Below are positions 27,784 through 36,272 of a stretch of DNA of 64,000 nt, one piece after another. Below the pieces are notes generated by a model, which was not told where the DNA came from, made no database searches, and saw only the letters and a program-made list of their open reading frames with translations. Both the position numbers and the translations under genes were made by a program. The DNA comes from Candidatus Omnitrophota bacterium (GTDB lineage: Bacteria > Hinthialibacterota > Hinthialibacteria > Hinthialibacterales > Hinthialibacteraceae): assembly GCA_016934335.1 (NCBI GenBank), contig JAFGTC010000305.1:1-64000 (forward strand). Reading direction: 5' to 3'. The first letter of the stretch is position 1; every line of letters starts with the position of its first letter.

Positions 27784-27900
27784 TTACTGAATCGTCATCG
27801 CATCTTTCAAGGCAATGTATTTTCCGGCTCTGGAGTCAAAAGCAGAAGCGCATCTCAGGATACGCTGCGCATCTGTCGATTCCGGGCCGGCGCACTCCAT
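27784..27900 (-). CDS. Possible small ORF upstream of the ABC-2 permease
   Basis: A 38-codon frame beginning 'MECAGPESTDAQ' and ending 'IALKDAMTIQ' lies 15 bases upstream of the permease start, within a 341-base stretch (27769-28109) that otherwise holds no recognisable gene. The frame stays open for 19 codons upstream of the ATG, to a stop, so it could also be the 3' remnant of a longer lost gene. AAGG lies 4 bases before the ATG, a poor spacing. No homology is recognised. The remainder of the stretch must contain the divergent promoters of the permease and the FGE-like gene, but no convincing boxes were seen. Confidence 0.2.
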   Translation of the reverse strand: MECAGPESTDAQRILRCASAFDSRAGKYIALKDAMTIQ

Positions 27901-28109
27901 ATCGCCTTTCCAGGTAATAAAAGTCGGCGTCGACGCATTGTATGATAAGCGCTTTCATTTGTTAATGGCCGATATAAACGGCCGCAATAGCGCCTGGATT
28001 CAATCCGATGTATAAAATGCATGACAAGTAAACTTTATACCACGATTCAATTATCATGCATCTGTTGTTTCGGGAATAATTCACATCAGTCAAACTGCGG
28101 AGAATACCG

Positions 28110-28988
28110 ATGTTTTTATGGATTTCATGGTGCTGTCTCACTTATTCTTGTTTATCTCAAATTCCGCATGTTAATCCTGGAACGGGTTTGGAAGAAATCA
28201 CGGTTGAACTCGATATCCCTGAAAATGCGATAGAATTGCAGATGATTAGGATTCCGGCGGGCGCCTTCCTGATGGGATCGCCGGTTGGAGAGCCGAGACG
28301 AAGCACTGACGAATTACAGCATTTCGTAAAACTGACGAAAGATTTTTATATCGGCAAATATGAAATCACTCAAGCGCACTATGAAGCCGTAACGGGAGAA
28401 AATCCGTCGTTTTTTCTGAATCAGCCGAATTACCCTGTGGAGCGTGTAAACTGGTATGACTGCGTCGAATTCTGCAACCGGCTCAGCGAAATCAAAGGCT
28501 ATAAGACCGTATATAACCTGGGCATCCTGTCAGCGGATTGGAGCGCCGATGGATTCCGTCTGCCGACGGAGGCGGAATGGGAATACGCCTGCCGATCCGG
28601 CGCACCAACGGCCTTTTATTGGGGCGAAGATTCCAACTATACAGAGATAGATCTCTATGCATGGTACGATCTGAATTCCAATGGGCGATTGCATGAGATC
28701 GGCCTCAAACGGCCCAATGCCTGGGGGCTTTTTGACATAAGCGGAAATGTTTGGGAGTGGTGTCACGATTGGTACGGTTTGTACGATGTTAACGATGCGA
28801 CTGATCCAAGAGGAATGGCCGCCGGTGACATCCGCGTCTGGCGGGGAGGGAATTGGGGCGATGAAGCGATGTACTGCCGATCCGCTTCCCGCGACGGCTG
28901 GAAGCCGCAGTCGGCGGATCAATATTTGGGATTTCGCATTGTGCGAACCGCCGAATCCGATTCGGGGATTATAAATTGGGAAGAGTAA
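28110..28988 (+). CDS. Formylglycine-generating-enzyme-like (SUMF1 fold) protein, probably not a true FGE
   Basis: A 292-residue protein with a short hydrophobic N-terminus ('FLWISWCCLTYSCLSQ') likely acting as an export signal. The FGE-sulfatase fold is clear: 'MIRIPAGAFLMGSP', 'FYIGKYEITQAHYEAVTG', 'YPVERVNWYDCVEFCNRLS', 'FRLPTEAEWEYACR', 'WGLFDISGNVWEWCHDWYG', 'RGGNWGDEAMYCRSASR' and 'YLGFRIVRT'. Genuine formylglycine-generating enzymes carry a Cys pair in the segment after 'RGG'; here only one Cys ('YCRSA') is present, as in the many non-FGE members of the family. No sulfatase gene is in the window. GGAG lies 7 bases before the ATG. It converges on the next gene with an 11-base gap. Confidence 0.9.
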   Translation: MFLWISWCCLTYSCLSQIPHVNPGTGLEEITVELDIPENAIELQMIRIPAGAFLMGSPVGEPRRSTDELQHFVKLTKDFYIGKYEITQAHYEAVTGENPSFFLNQPNYPVERVNWYDCVEFCNRLSEIKGYKTVYNLGILSADWSADGFRLPTEAEWEYACRSGAPTAFYWGEDSNYTEIDLYAWYDLNSNGRLHEIGLKRPNAWGLFDISGNVWEWCHDWYGLYDVNDATDPRGMAAGDIRVWRGGNWGDEAMYCRSASRDGWKPQSADQYLGFRIVRTAESDSGIINWEE

Positions 28989-28999
28989 TTCCTCAGTTT

Positions 29000-30553
29000 T
29001 TAAAATGAAGAATTATCATGAATGGCGGTGATTGGAGAGAGTTTGGCCGTGATGGCGTCTCCCGATCCATGCAATGTGCGCTGGAAAGCATTTCGGACCG
29101 GCCAGTCTGTTCCGTTGCTGCTTCCTGCAACAATCATGTTGTCGTCCGGCGCCACGCATCCGGCCCGTCCGGCGTCCGCCCCGCGTCCCCCTAGGAAGGT
29201 GCTGTAGAGAATCTGATCGAGATTCGGGCTGAGTTTGACGATCACCGCATCGTCTTGTGAATTTTTTTTCGGTTGAAAAGCATCATTGGAAACGGGAAAG
29301 TCGGCTGAAGCAGTTTGTCCGAACAACGCCAGATTTCCTTGGGAGTCGAAGCGAATTCCATCGGGATTATCAGAAGCGCGGCCGCCGAGCAAAGTCCCCG
29401 CCAGCAATGATCCGGTGGGCGACAGTTTGACAATTCCCCAATCCACATTTCCGCCAAAAGTCCGCTGGATCGCTCCCGCCGTTGTTGGGAATTTCGCGCT
29501 GAAGGCGCACGTCGTCGAATAACAGTTTCCTTGTTTATCAACCGCGAGATTGTGAGTATTCAGCCAATTGTCGCCTTCATCTCCAATATACGTTCCGTAA
29601 ATGAGGCCGGAGCCGTCAGGCTTCAGTTTAGCGATATACCAATCCACGCCGCCGTTGTGCGTGCGGTCGTGAGCGCCTGGCGTGGTCGGGATGTCCGTCG
29701 ATCGAGTTTGGAGTCCGACGTAGACATACCCTTCCTCATCGACGTCGATCGAGGCTTCGATCGAATCGTAGTCCGAGCCTCCCAAGTAGGTCGCCCAGAG
29801 GACGCGGGTTCCGTCGGATGCGATTTTGGCGACTCCGCAGTTCGCTCCGCCCATGGGATTGGGTTGAAAAGCATGAGCGTTCCATTCCGGCGCCATCCAT
29901 GTATTCCAGTGGTTGGGATCGTTCTCATCGGGGCGTACGCCCCAGGTGACGTAGATATCGTCGTTCTTATCCAAAGCCAAATCGCGGTGCAGATGATCGA
30001 TGCCAAAAAAACTACCCCAAAGCAGGTTGGCGCCGTCGGGCGAGAGTTTGCAGATATAAGCGTTTTGGGCGGTATTGTGAGGATTTCCTGGATCGCCGCC
30101 GCCGCAGCCTTTGAACTGTTTCTGGTAAACGTCATCAGTAACGAGCGATCCCGGCGCGCCGCGGCCGTGCACTACGACATCGCCTTTGCCGTCGATTTCC
30201 AAACCGTACGCTTCTTCGGAATTCGGCCCTCCGATCAGCGTGGACCAGACCAATTCACCGTCGGGGCTGAATTTGACGACAAAAATGTCCGAGTTATATC
30301 CCCATCGCGTCTCGCCGGCGCTGACGTCGAGTTTTTCAATGAAGGCGCCAGGCGTTGTGGGGAAATCGGGCGAACGCGTCGTTCCCGCGGCGTAGATAAA
30401 ACCTTCTCTATCCGCTTCAATATCGCGAATGACTTCGCCGACGCCGCCGCCGAGAAAGGTTGAGAATGTTAATTCGTAGGATTGGCTGTGAGAGTCCATG
30501 CAAAAAAGCATTGAAAAACAAAACATAATACCCAATATCAAATTTATCTTCAT
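29000..30553 (-). CDS. Secreted SBBP-repeat beta-propeller protein
   Basis: A 517-residue exported protein (signal peptide 'MKINLILGIMFCFSMLFCMDSHSQS'). It is built of repeated blades of the SBBP type: 'FSTFLGGGVGEVIRDIEADREGFIYAAGTT', 'WSTLIGGPNSEEAYGLEIDGKGDVVV', 'WATYLGGSDYDSIEASIDVDEEGYVYV' and 'YSTFLGGRGADAG', each with a 'FPTTPGAF'-like linker. These form a propeller thought to bind surfaces or ligands; no catalytic residues are evident. ATG 30553 has AGGAG 10 bases upstream. The stop of the preceding gene lies only 2 bases before this start, making it the last gene of a three-gene operon with a DapA/NanA-like protein and a sialidase-like protein. Confidence 0.88.
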   Translation of the reverse strand: MKINLILGIMFCFSMLFCMDSHSQSYELTFSTFLGGGVGEVIRDIEADREGFIYAAGTTRSPDFPTTPGAFIEKLDVSAGETRWGYNSDIFVVKFSPDGELVWSTLIGGPNSEEAYGLEIDGKGDVVVHGRGAPGSLVTDDVYQKQFKGCGGGDPGNPHNTAQNAYICKLSPDGANLLWGSFFGIDHLHRDLALDKNDDIYVTWGVRPDENDPNHWNTWMAPEWNAHAFQPNPMGGANCGVAKIASDGTRVLWATYLGGSDYDSIEASIDVDEEGYVYVGLQTRSTDIPTTPGAHDRTHNGGVDWYIAKLKPDGSGLIYGTYIGDEGDNWLNTHNLAVDKQGNCYSTTCAFSAKFPTTAGAIQRTFGGNVDWGIVKLSPTGSLLAGTLLGGRASDNPDGIRFDSQGNLALFGQTASADFPVSNDAFQPKKNSQDDAVIVKLSPNLDQILYSTFLGGRGADAGRAGCVAPDDNMIVAGSSNGTDWPVRNAFQRTLHGSGDAITAKLSPITAIHDNSSF

Positions 30554-30555
30554 GA

Positions 30556-31497
30556 TTATTTTTCTCCTGAATCTACATGAAAATCGCGGCATTCTTGTTC
30601 CAAATCCGTATACAACATAATCAATTCGTCCGCCATGCGCCGGTTATACGCATCCCACTGGAATCCCGGCCTGCGCATGAACTCGGATCGAATTACGCCT
30701 CGCTTCACCAGCAGGCGTTTGAAGAAAGCGATGGATAAAGTGATTTCTTGATTGGTGAACGATAGCACGGGAAGCAGTCGATAAAATAGTTGTTTGGCTT
30801 GCTCCCGCTGATTTTGATGGTGCAAATTCCAGATGGTTTTGTACACTCTCACCATCGAACCTTCCGGCAGGAGCGCATCCACGCCGCGATCCATGGCTTC
30901 GATCATTTGTTGTATCGCCCAGCCGCCGCAGATAAAGAAATCCTCGCCCAACGCATTTCGTAGGGTTGAGTATTTGGGACCGGCCGGGATGGTTTCGATT
31001 TTTACGCCGCTGAAAGTGGGAAGATTGGATTTCAATGCGTCGAAAATTTCAACGGAGAGGCCGTCGTCATGCCAGCGAAGATCCTGGATGATCAAGGGAA
31101 GGGGCGAATGCTGCGCAATGGTTTGGAAATAGGAGAGTATGGAATGGGGCGTTCCATACAACCGGTCCGGTACAGCGACTAAATAGGCGTCGGCTTTGAT
31201 CTGACTCGCTAAATCGGCAAATGCTATGCATGTCTGAGCGTCTTGCGCCGAAGCGCCCAAAATGAAAGATGCTCTTCCTTTGACGGCATTGCGGACAAAA
31301 CGGCAGATTTTCTCGCGCTCATCGCGCTTTAGATAATCAACTTCGCCGGCGACCGCCGGGGCTAAAAATCCATTGACGCCCTTGTCGACAGCGTCATCGA
31401 TGAGTCGCTTATAACTATCCCAGTCGATTTCCCCTGTTACATGAAATGGAGTCTGCAATACAGCAATAATTCCTTCAGGCAGACCGTGCGGGATCAT
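30556..31497 (-). CDS. DapA/NanA-superfamily (class I aldolase-like) protein with altered active site
   Basis: A 313-residue TIM-barrel protein of the dihydrodipicolinate synthase / N-acetylneuraminate lyase superfamily: 'GIIAVLQTPFHVTGEIDWDSYKRLIDDAVDKGVNGFLAPA' at the N-terminus and a Schiff-base-type Lys in 'FSGVKIETIP'. Two usual catalytic features are absent: the 'GSTGE/GTTGE' motif reads 'PAVAGE', and the Tyr of the 'YNxP' strand is replaced ('IIQDLRWHD'). It may therefore act on a different substrate. The ATG at 31497 overlaps the TGA of the upstream sialidase-like gene in an ATGA, with GGAT 8 bases before it, so translation is coupled. An earlier TTG at 31512 is rejected. Confidence 0.85.
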   Translation of the reverse strand: MIPHGLPEGIIAVLQTPFHVTGEIDWDSYKRLIDDAVDKGVNGFLAPAVAGEVDYLKRDEREKICRFVRNAVKGRASFILGASAQDAQTCIAFADLASQIKADAYLVAVPDRLYGTPHSILSYFQTIAQHSPLPLIIQDLRWHDDGLSVEIFDALKSNLPTFSGVKIETIPAGPKYSTLRNALGEDFFICGGWAIQQMIEAMDRGVDALLPEGSMVRVYKTIWNLHHQNQREQAKQLFYRLLPVLSFTNQEITLSIAFFKRLLVKRGVIRSEFMRRPGFQWDAYNRRMADELIMLYTDLEQECRDFHVDSGEK

Positions 31498-32579
31498 GGC
31501 GCCGGATCCCAAATCGTGAAGGCAATGTACCGTTCCTGATGATCTCGGTCGTTAAAATAGTAAACCGTCACGCATTTTCCGTCAGAACGTTGAACGGTTC
31601 GAGGGTAGCCCAGATCCCAGCCGCCGCCGTCGCTTCTCAGGATGATTTCCTCGCCCCAGGTTTTGCCTTGATCGCGGCTGATGACGGCGCGGATTCCATA
31701 GGGTTTTTCTCGATATCCGTATGTGAGTACTATTCGGTTATCCTTGAGAAAGATCATGTGCGGCGGATTGCCGTGATTGTTGATGGTCGGCTGCTTTAGT
31801 AAATACCAATCGCGGCCGTTGTCGGGAGATAAATAGCCTTCGATCCACCATATCCGTTCTCCCTCGATCTCGCCGCGCCGCCGGATGATGGAGAGGAGGC
31901 TGTTTTCATTTATCCGCAAGGTCGAAGGCATGATTGAATAGCCTCCCTTGCCGGGCTGCTCGCCGATCCAGCCAATATGCTCCCATGTAAGGCCGCCGTC
32001 CTGCGTGCGGATGCAGCAGGGCCAGCCTTCTCCTCCCCCGTCTTTTTCCGTTGCGAGAAAAGCCATGAGGTCGCGCTTGCCGTTGACGATATAATCCGTT
32101 CGAGCGAGAAGCCCCTTCCGACCGAAATCGGGCAGTAGAAAGGGGCCGCTCCAAGTTCGGCATCGATCATACGAATAATAAAAGCGGTTATTGCGAAATC
32201 GGGCGGCGAAATGCGGGTGAGTGAAATCTATTTTTTCCTGTAATTGCGAGGCGGGACGTTCTCCGCCGTCCTGTTGAATATAGGATGGAATTTCAATAGT
32301 CCACGTCTCTCCGCCGTCGAGGCTTCGAGCCTGTCGAATCGTTCTCGGTCTGTCCGAATCGATGGGATGCCCGCCTTCGGGATTGTCTTTGTAATAGCCC
32401 AAAGTGAATCCAACTACGATTTCGTCGCCCCAAGACCAAATGCCGTTATTCGCCGGCCACCCTCCGAAGCGGCCTTCTTCAAAAAACACAATGCCATGTT
32501 TGTATGGATCGGGCGTCTCCTGCGAACTTGAGAGATTGGTCAGCAGCAATGCCGTTAAAAGAAAAATTGTCGGGCGCAT
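31494..32579 (-). CDS. Secreted sialidase-like six-bladed propeller (BNR/Asp-box)
   Basis: A 361-residue exported protein (signal 'MRPTIFLLTALLLTNLSSSQ'). Asp boxes are clear: 'SLDGGETW', 'TQDGGLTW', 'SPDNGRDW' and 'SRDQGKTW'. The N-terminal 'GGWPANNGIWSWGDEIVVGF' is typical of exo-alpha-sialidase-like proteins common in planctomycete-type bacteria. The Arg triad and Tyr/Glu pair of true GH33 sialidases cannot be placed with confidence, so sialidase activity is not proven. ATG 32579 has AGGA 9 bases upstream; a longer frame to 32633 would precede the signal peptide. It is the first gene of the operon with the DapA/NanA-like and SBBP genes. Confidence 0.85.
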   Translation of the reverse strand: MRPTIFLLTALLLTNLSSSQETPDPYKHGIVFFEEGRFGGWPANNGIWSWGDEIVVGFTLGYYKDNPEGGHPIDSDRPRTIRQARSLDGGETWTIEIPSYIQQDGGERPASQLQEKIDFTHPHFAARFRNNRFYYSYDRCRTWSGPFLLPDFGRKGLLARTDYIVNGKRDLMAFLATEKDGGGEGWPCCIRTQDGGLTWEHIGWIGEQPGKGGYSIMPSTLRINENSLLSIIRRRGEIEGERIWWIEGYLSPDNGRDWYLLKQPTINNHGNPPHMIFLKDNRIVLTYGYREKPYGIRAVISRDQGKTWGEEIILRSDGGGWDLGYPRTVQRSDGKCVTVYYFNDRDHQERYIAFTIWDPAP

Positions 32580-32852
32580 CGATTTTAATCCTTTCTGGAT
32601 TGGATTATCAAAAAATGATAGGGATTTCAGCAAAAAGATGACAGAGTCTATTTGAAGATGGTCAAATTATCTCAAACCCGGGCGCTATGTCAACATGAAA
32701 TTGAAAGAGCGTATCGGCTTCCTCTTCGAACAGGTTCCATGATCCTAAACGTACGGTGGTTCTCTATGATACAATCAAGCGGTTGTTAACAGGATCGTCG
32801 GCTGCTTGAATGAATTTCCATGAGACGACAACATTCCATGAGGTTTTTATCT

Positions 32853-34157
32853 ATGAAGACAACATTGAATCGGAGATCATTTTTCTGCGTAAGCGCAATG
32901 TCTACCCTGGGAATCCAAACATCCAAAAGCGCAAGTTCCAGAGAGGAGCATGATAAAACCGTCCGTATCGGAATCATTGGAATGGGCGGCCGCGGCTGCA
33001 GTCTTTTGCGGATTCTTTTAGGCCTGGAAAACACACAGATCCCCGCGATTTGCGATATCAATCCGAAGCGCTTCGATTATGCCTTGAAATTATTTCAGGA
33101 TGCGGGGCATCCCAAGCCCGATCTCTATGACAAGAATGAATATGATTATGAAAATGTGATCAGCCGGGATGATTTGGATGCGGTCATCATAGCTACGCCG
33201 TGGAATTGGCACGCGAAAATGGCGGTTTCAGGCATGAAATCAGGAAAATATGTCGGCGTTGAAGTGCCCGCCGCTCAGTCGGTTGAAGAATGCTGGGAAT
33301 TGATCGATGCCTTCGAGGAGACCGGCGTTCCTTGCATGATGCTGGAAAATTGGAGTTTTCGGCGCGATAACCTGGCCGTACTGAATATGATTCGCGAGGG
33401 GCTGTTGGGGGAAACGGTTCATAGTCAATGTTCCTATTCTCACCACTGCATCACCTATTTCTTTGACAGTGAAGGCAAACCTCGCTGGCAGGGAGAGTTT
33501 CTTTTGCAATACAACCGCGATCAATATCCCACCCATGGCTTGGGCCCGGTTTTGAGTTGGTTGAACATTAACTGCGGGGATCGCTTCGATTCGCTGGTTT
33601 CGGTTTCAACGGATTCTTTCGGCGTCGAGCAATATTATCGGGAGCATTTTACAAAGGATGGCGCTGTAAAGCCTCCCCAGGTTCAACAGGGCGACATCGT
33701 TTCAACTTTAATCAAAACGAAGCTGGGCAAAACCATCTACATCACCAACGATATGCTTCTTCCGCGTCCTTATGACAACCGCTGGATGGTTCAGGGGACG
33801 AAAGGAATTTATTCCTTCGAACGAAACTCCATCTATCTCGAAGGGATGAGCCTTCAGTCGCACGAGTGGGAGGAATTCGCTCCATATCAAGAAAAATACG
33901 AGCATCGTTTTTGGAAAAATGCCCCGGCCGATGTCGAGCAGTTAGGGCACGGCGGCCCCGATTATATTGAATTAGCCGAATTTGTTCGCGCCGTTCGAAC
34001 CCAGAGCCCCACGCCGTTGGATCTCTATGATTCCGTTACTATGAGTTCGGTCGTCGCTTTGTCAGGACAATCCATTGCTCAAAAAAGCGCGCCCGTTCCG
34101 TGCCCCGATTTCACGCGCGGCAAATGGAAAACGAACAAGCCGCGCTTTGGAGTGTAA
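32853..34157 (+). CDS. GH109-like Gfo/Idh/MocA protein (alpha-N-acetylgalactosaminidase family)
   Basis: A 434-residue exported protein with a Tat-like signal 'NRRSFFCVSAMSTLG'. It has the Rossmann motif 'IGIIGMGGRGCSLL', then 'TPWNWHAKMAVSGMKSGKYVGVEVPAA', 'ECWELIDAFEETGVPCMMLENWS', 'GHGGPDYIELAEFVRAV' and 'LYDSVTMSSVVALS', a set that matches family GH109, whose members cleave alpha-GalNAc linkages by an NAD-dependent redox mechanism. The 'EKP' motif of ordinary Gfo/Idh/MocA enzymes reads 'EVP', as in GH109. ATG 32853 has GAGG 9 bases upstream; in-frame ATGs at 32820 and 32838 would extend ahead of the signal. It is divergent from the sialidase-like operon and convergent with the VCBS-DUF1080 gene. 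Substrate is inferred from family only. Confidence 0.85.
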   Translation: MKTTLNRRSFFCVSAMSTLGIQTSKSASSREEHDKTVRIGIIGMGGRGCSLLRILLGLENTQIPAICDINPKRFDYALKLFQDAGHPKPDLYDKNEYDYENVISRDDLDAVIIATPWNWHAKMAVSGMKSGKYVGVEVPAAQSVEECWELIDAFEETGVPCMMLENWSFRRDNLAVLNMIREGLLGETVHSQCSYSHHCITYFFDSEGKPRWQGEFLLQYNRDQYPTHGLGPVLSWLNINCGDRFDSLVSVSTDSFGVEQYYREHFTKDGAVKPPQVQQGDIVSTLIKTKLGKTIYITNDMLLPRPYDNRWMVQGTKGIYSFERNSIYLEGMSLQSHEWEEFAPYQEKYEHRFWKNAPADVEQLGHGGPDYIELAEFVRAVRTQSPTPLDLYDSVTMSSVVALSGQSIAQKSAPVPCPDFTRGKWKTNKPRFGV

Positions 34158-34204
34158 CGGTCATTAGGATAAAACGGCAAAGCGTCTTAAAATTTAATTG
34201 GAAT

Positions 34205-34242
34205 CGCAGTGGATCATTCGGGACGTCGGATGATCCACTGCG
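34205..34242. terminator. Long hairpin between convergent genes, probable bidirectional terminator
   Basis: A perfect 13-bp stem (34205-34217 with 34230-34242) with a 12-base loop lies between the stop codons of the two convergent genes, ending just before the minus-strand stop region. TTAAAAA follows on the plus side and an A/T-rich stretch on the other. The location supports a shared terminator; U runs are imperfect on both strands. Confidence 0.6.
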
Positions 34243-34245
34243 CTG

Positions 34246-36168
34246 TTAAAAATCTGTATCCGGCTCTTCGAGATCGAGTTCCTGAATCCAGGCGTTGCGA
34301 TAGAGCACTTCATGGCCTTCGCATTGAAGTTTGAGGCCGCCGGGGACGTCGGTAATGCCTTTTCCTCCCTGATTTCCACCGTCGATCCCCGAATTTGCTC
34401 CGCCCCAGACTTGTTGGATGCTATGGTTCGTATGCGCTTTGATCCCATTGAAATACATCGTCACCATGGCTTTTTCAACAAGATCTCCATCGTTGAATCG
34501 GGCGGCTCGGAATTGGATGTCATAGGCGTTCCATTTCCCAGTACCGCGATAGGCGTGATAGGGTCCGGCCGCTTCGTTGATCACGGCGGCCATTCCATGT
34601 TCGCCGCCGTCTCCATCGAGGATTTGGATTTCGTATCGATTTTGCAGATAGACTCCGCTGTTTCCTCCTTGGTGAGGAACCAGAAATTCGATATGCAGCC
34701 GAAAATCTCGATATTTCTTTTTAGTGACAATATCGGCTGCGCCGTACAAGCCTCCATCGGCGGCTGGATCGGAAGCGGCGACAACTTTGCCTGGATCGGC
34801 GGGATCATCCGTTATTTTCCATTTAATGGGCAGCGAGGAACTGAATCGCGGGCCTTCCCAGTAGGTCCATTTTTCATCCAGCAGCTCGCGGGTTCCGTCG
34901 ATTAAGATATCTGCGCCTTCCGGAGGATGCGCACCAACGCCGATTCTTTTCCTGTCATTGGTTTGGTTGATCCAGGATTCGAAGACGGTTCCGTCGTGCG
35001 TGGGAAGGCGGAAAATGTCGATGTCTCCGTCGCCTTCCAGATCGGCCGCCTGACCGTTGTAGATGCCGCCGTCCGTCAGTTGAATTGGGCGCCATGACTG
35101 TGCATCGCCTTGATTGAGAAACAGGATTGCAGGAAAGGGATCAACCTCGATTCCTTTGGCTCGATTCATATTCACGCCGGCAAGCGCGTCGTAATCGCCG
35201 TCGCCATCGAAATCGAATACCTGCAATGTATGGGCGGCGGCCAGATCTTTGTGCAGAACCGTTTCGCTCCAGTCGCCGGATTTTGGATCCTGGGATTTAT
35301 ACATCGAGACTGGGTATCCTTTGCGTTCGGAATGCGAAATGAAGACTTCGGCTTTCTGATCGTTGTCGATGTCTCGGCAGAAAACTTTCGTTGCGTTGCG
35401 CGACCAATCGCCGTCTTGAGTGTTCCATTTTTTGTCAATGATATGAACAGGCCATACGCTTTCTAAATTGCCGCCGGGGTTCTCCACCCAATAACCTGCC
35501 GCAGCGACATCCAGGTCTCCGTCTCCGTCGATGTCGCCGACATCCATGCCTTCGTGAAGGTTCTTAATCTGTATGCTCTGCACCTTCTTCCATTCCGTCG
35601 GCGAATCTTGTCGAAAGATCGTCATCATGTTTTGTACGAAAGTGATCGCGACAAGATCCAAGCGGCCGTCGCCGTTGAAATCCGCCGCATTGACGTCTTT
35701 TACGAAGGCGGGCGCTTGACCGATTCTGTGCGCCGTCCATGAAGGATTCTCATACCAGTAGATGGTTGTCGGGGCGCCGCCCTCATCCCACTCTCCAGGA
35801 TGAGCGAAAGCGAAAATGTCAATGTCGCCGTCGTTGTCGATGTCGCCGGCGTCCAGGTCGCCGCATGCAAACGTTTCGCCGTTGGGCGCCGTTTCGGCGA
35901 TGATATGGCGCTTCCAGTTTTTCTTATCGGCTTGCGTTTCGAGCCATCCCAGCCAGCCGCCGTGAGCGTTGTTGTTCTGCAGGGCGATGTCGAGCAGACC
36001 GTCGTTGTTGATATCGACAAGCGCGCGCGCCCACCACATCTCCGCTTGTTCGGAAATGGTCTGGATTTGGAAGGCAGGATCCGTTTCATGTTCGGCGGCC
36101 GACAACGGTTGACATTGCACAAAACACAAAACGAAAATCGCGGAAAAAATTCTTGTTGGGTATGTCAT
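34246..36168 (-). CDS. Secreted VCBS/FG-GAP propeller fused to a DUF1080 (3-keto-disaccharide hydrolase) domain
   Basis: A 640-residue exported protein (signal 'IFSAIFVLCFVQCQPLSAA'). Residues 40-400 contain FG-GAP/VCBS repeats with calcium-binding loops: 'DINNDGLLDIALQ', 'DIDNDGDIDIFAF', 'DFNGDGRLDLVAI', 'DIDGDGDLDVAAAG', 'DFDGDGDYDALAG', 'DLEGDGDIDIFRL'. Residues about 420-640 form a concanavalin-like DUF1080 domain: 'DILIDGTRELLDEKW', 'YRDFRLHIEFLVPHQGGNSGVYLQNRYEIQILDG', 'GTGKWNAYDIQFRAAR', 'TVMYFNG'-like strand, and 'LQCEGHEVLYRNAWIQEL'. DUF1080 enzymes hydrolyse 3-keto-glycosides made by Gfo/Idh/MocA oxidoreductases. GGAG lies 5 bases before the ATG. The propeller may bind the glycan. 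Confident domains, unknown substrate. Confidence 0.9.
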   Translation of the reverse strand: MTYPTRIFSAIFVLCFVQCQPLSAAEHETDPAFQIQTISEQAEMWWARALVDINNDGLLDIALQNNNAHGGWLGWLETQADKKNWKRHIIAETAPNGETFACGDLDAGDIDNDGDIDIFAFAHPGEWDEGGAPTTIYWYENPSWTAHRIGQAPAFVKDVNAADFNGDGRLDLVAITFVQNMMTIFRQDSPTEWKKVQSIQIKNLHEGMDVGDIDGDGDLDVAAAGYWVENPGGNLESVWPVHIIDKKWNTQDGDWSRNATKVFCRDIDNDQKAEVFISHSERKGYPVSMYKSQDPKSGDWSETVLHKDLAAAHTLQVFDFDGDGDYDALAGVNMNRAKGIEVDPFPAILFLNQGDAQSWRPIQLTDGGIYNGQAADLEGDGDIDIFRLPTHDGTVFESWINQTNDRKRIGVGAHPPEGADILIDGTRELLDEKWTYWEGPRFSSSLPIKWKITDDPADPGKVVAASDPAADGGLYGAADIVTKKKYRDFRLHIEFLVPHQGGNSGVYLQNRYEIQILDGDGGEHGMAAVINEAAGPYHAYRGTGKWNAYDIQFRAARFNDGDLVEKAMVTMYFNGIKAHTNHSIQQVWGGANSGIDGGNQGGKGITDVPGGLKLQCEGHEVLYRNAWIQELDLEEPDTDF

Positions 36169-36272
36169 GATTTCTCCCCTTTAAGCGTTTTTATCATGAA
36201 TCGATTGAAAACGAACTTTACGCGTTAACTTGCATCGTTCAATACATATAGAGAAATAACATCAGGTTGTCA

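Noticed and set aside
29531-30463. Plus-strand frame of 310 codons opposite the SBBP gene
   Set aside because: The repeat-rich SBBP gene on the other strand has a signal peptide, RBS and family motifs; this frame is its shadow.
29000-30553. Regularly spaced similar segments that might suggest a repeat array
   Set aside because: They are SBBP protein repeats, diverged at DNA level, not a CRISPR or tandem DNA repeat.
30556-32579. Sialic-acid catabolic operon
   Set aside because: The NanA-like protein lacks the lyase motifs and no kinase, epimerase or transporter for sialic acid is nearby, so the label was not used.
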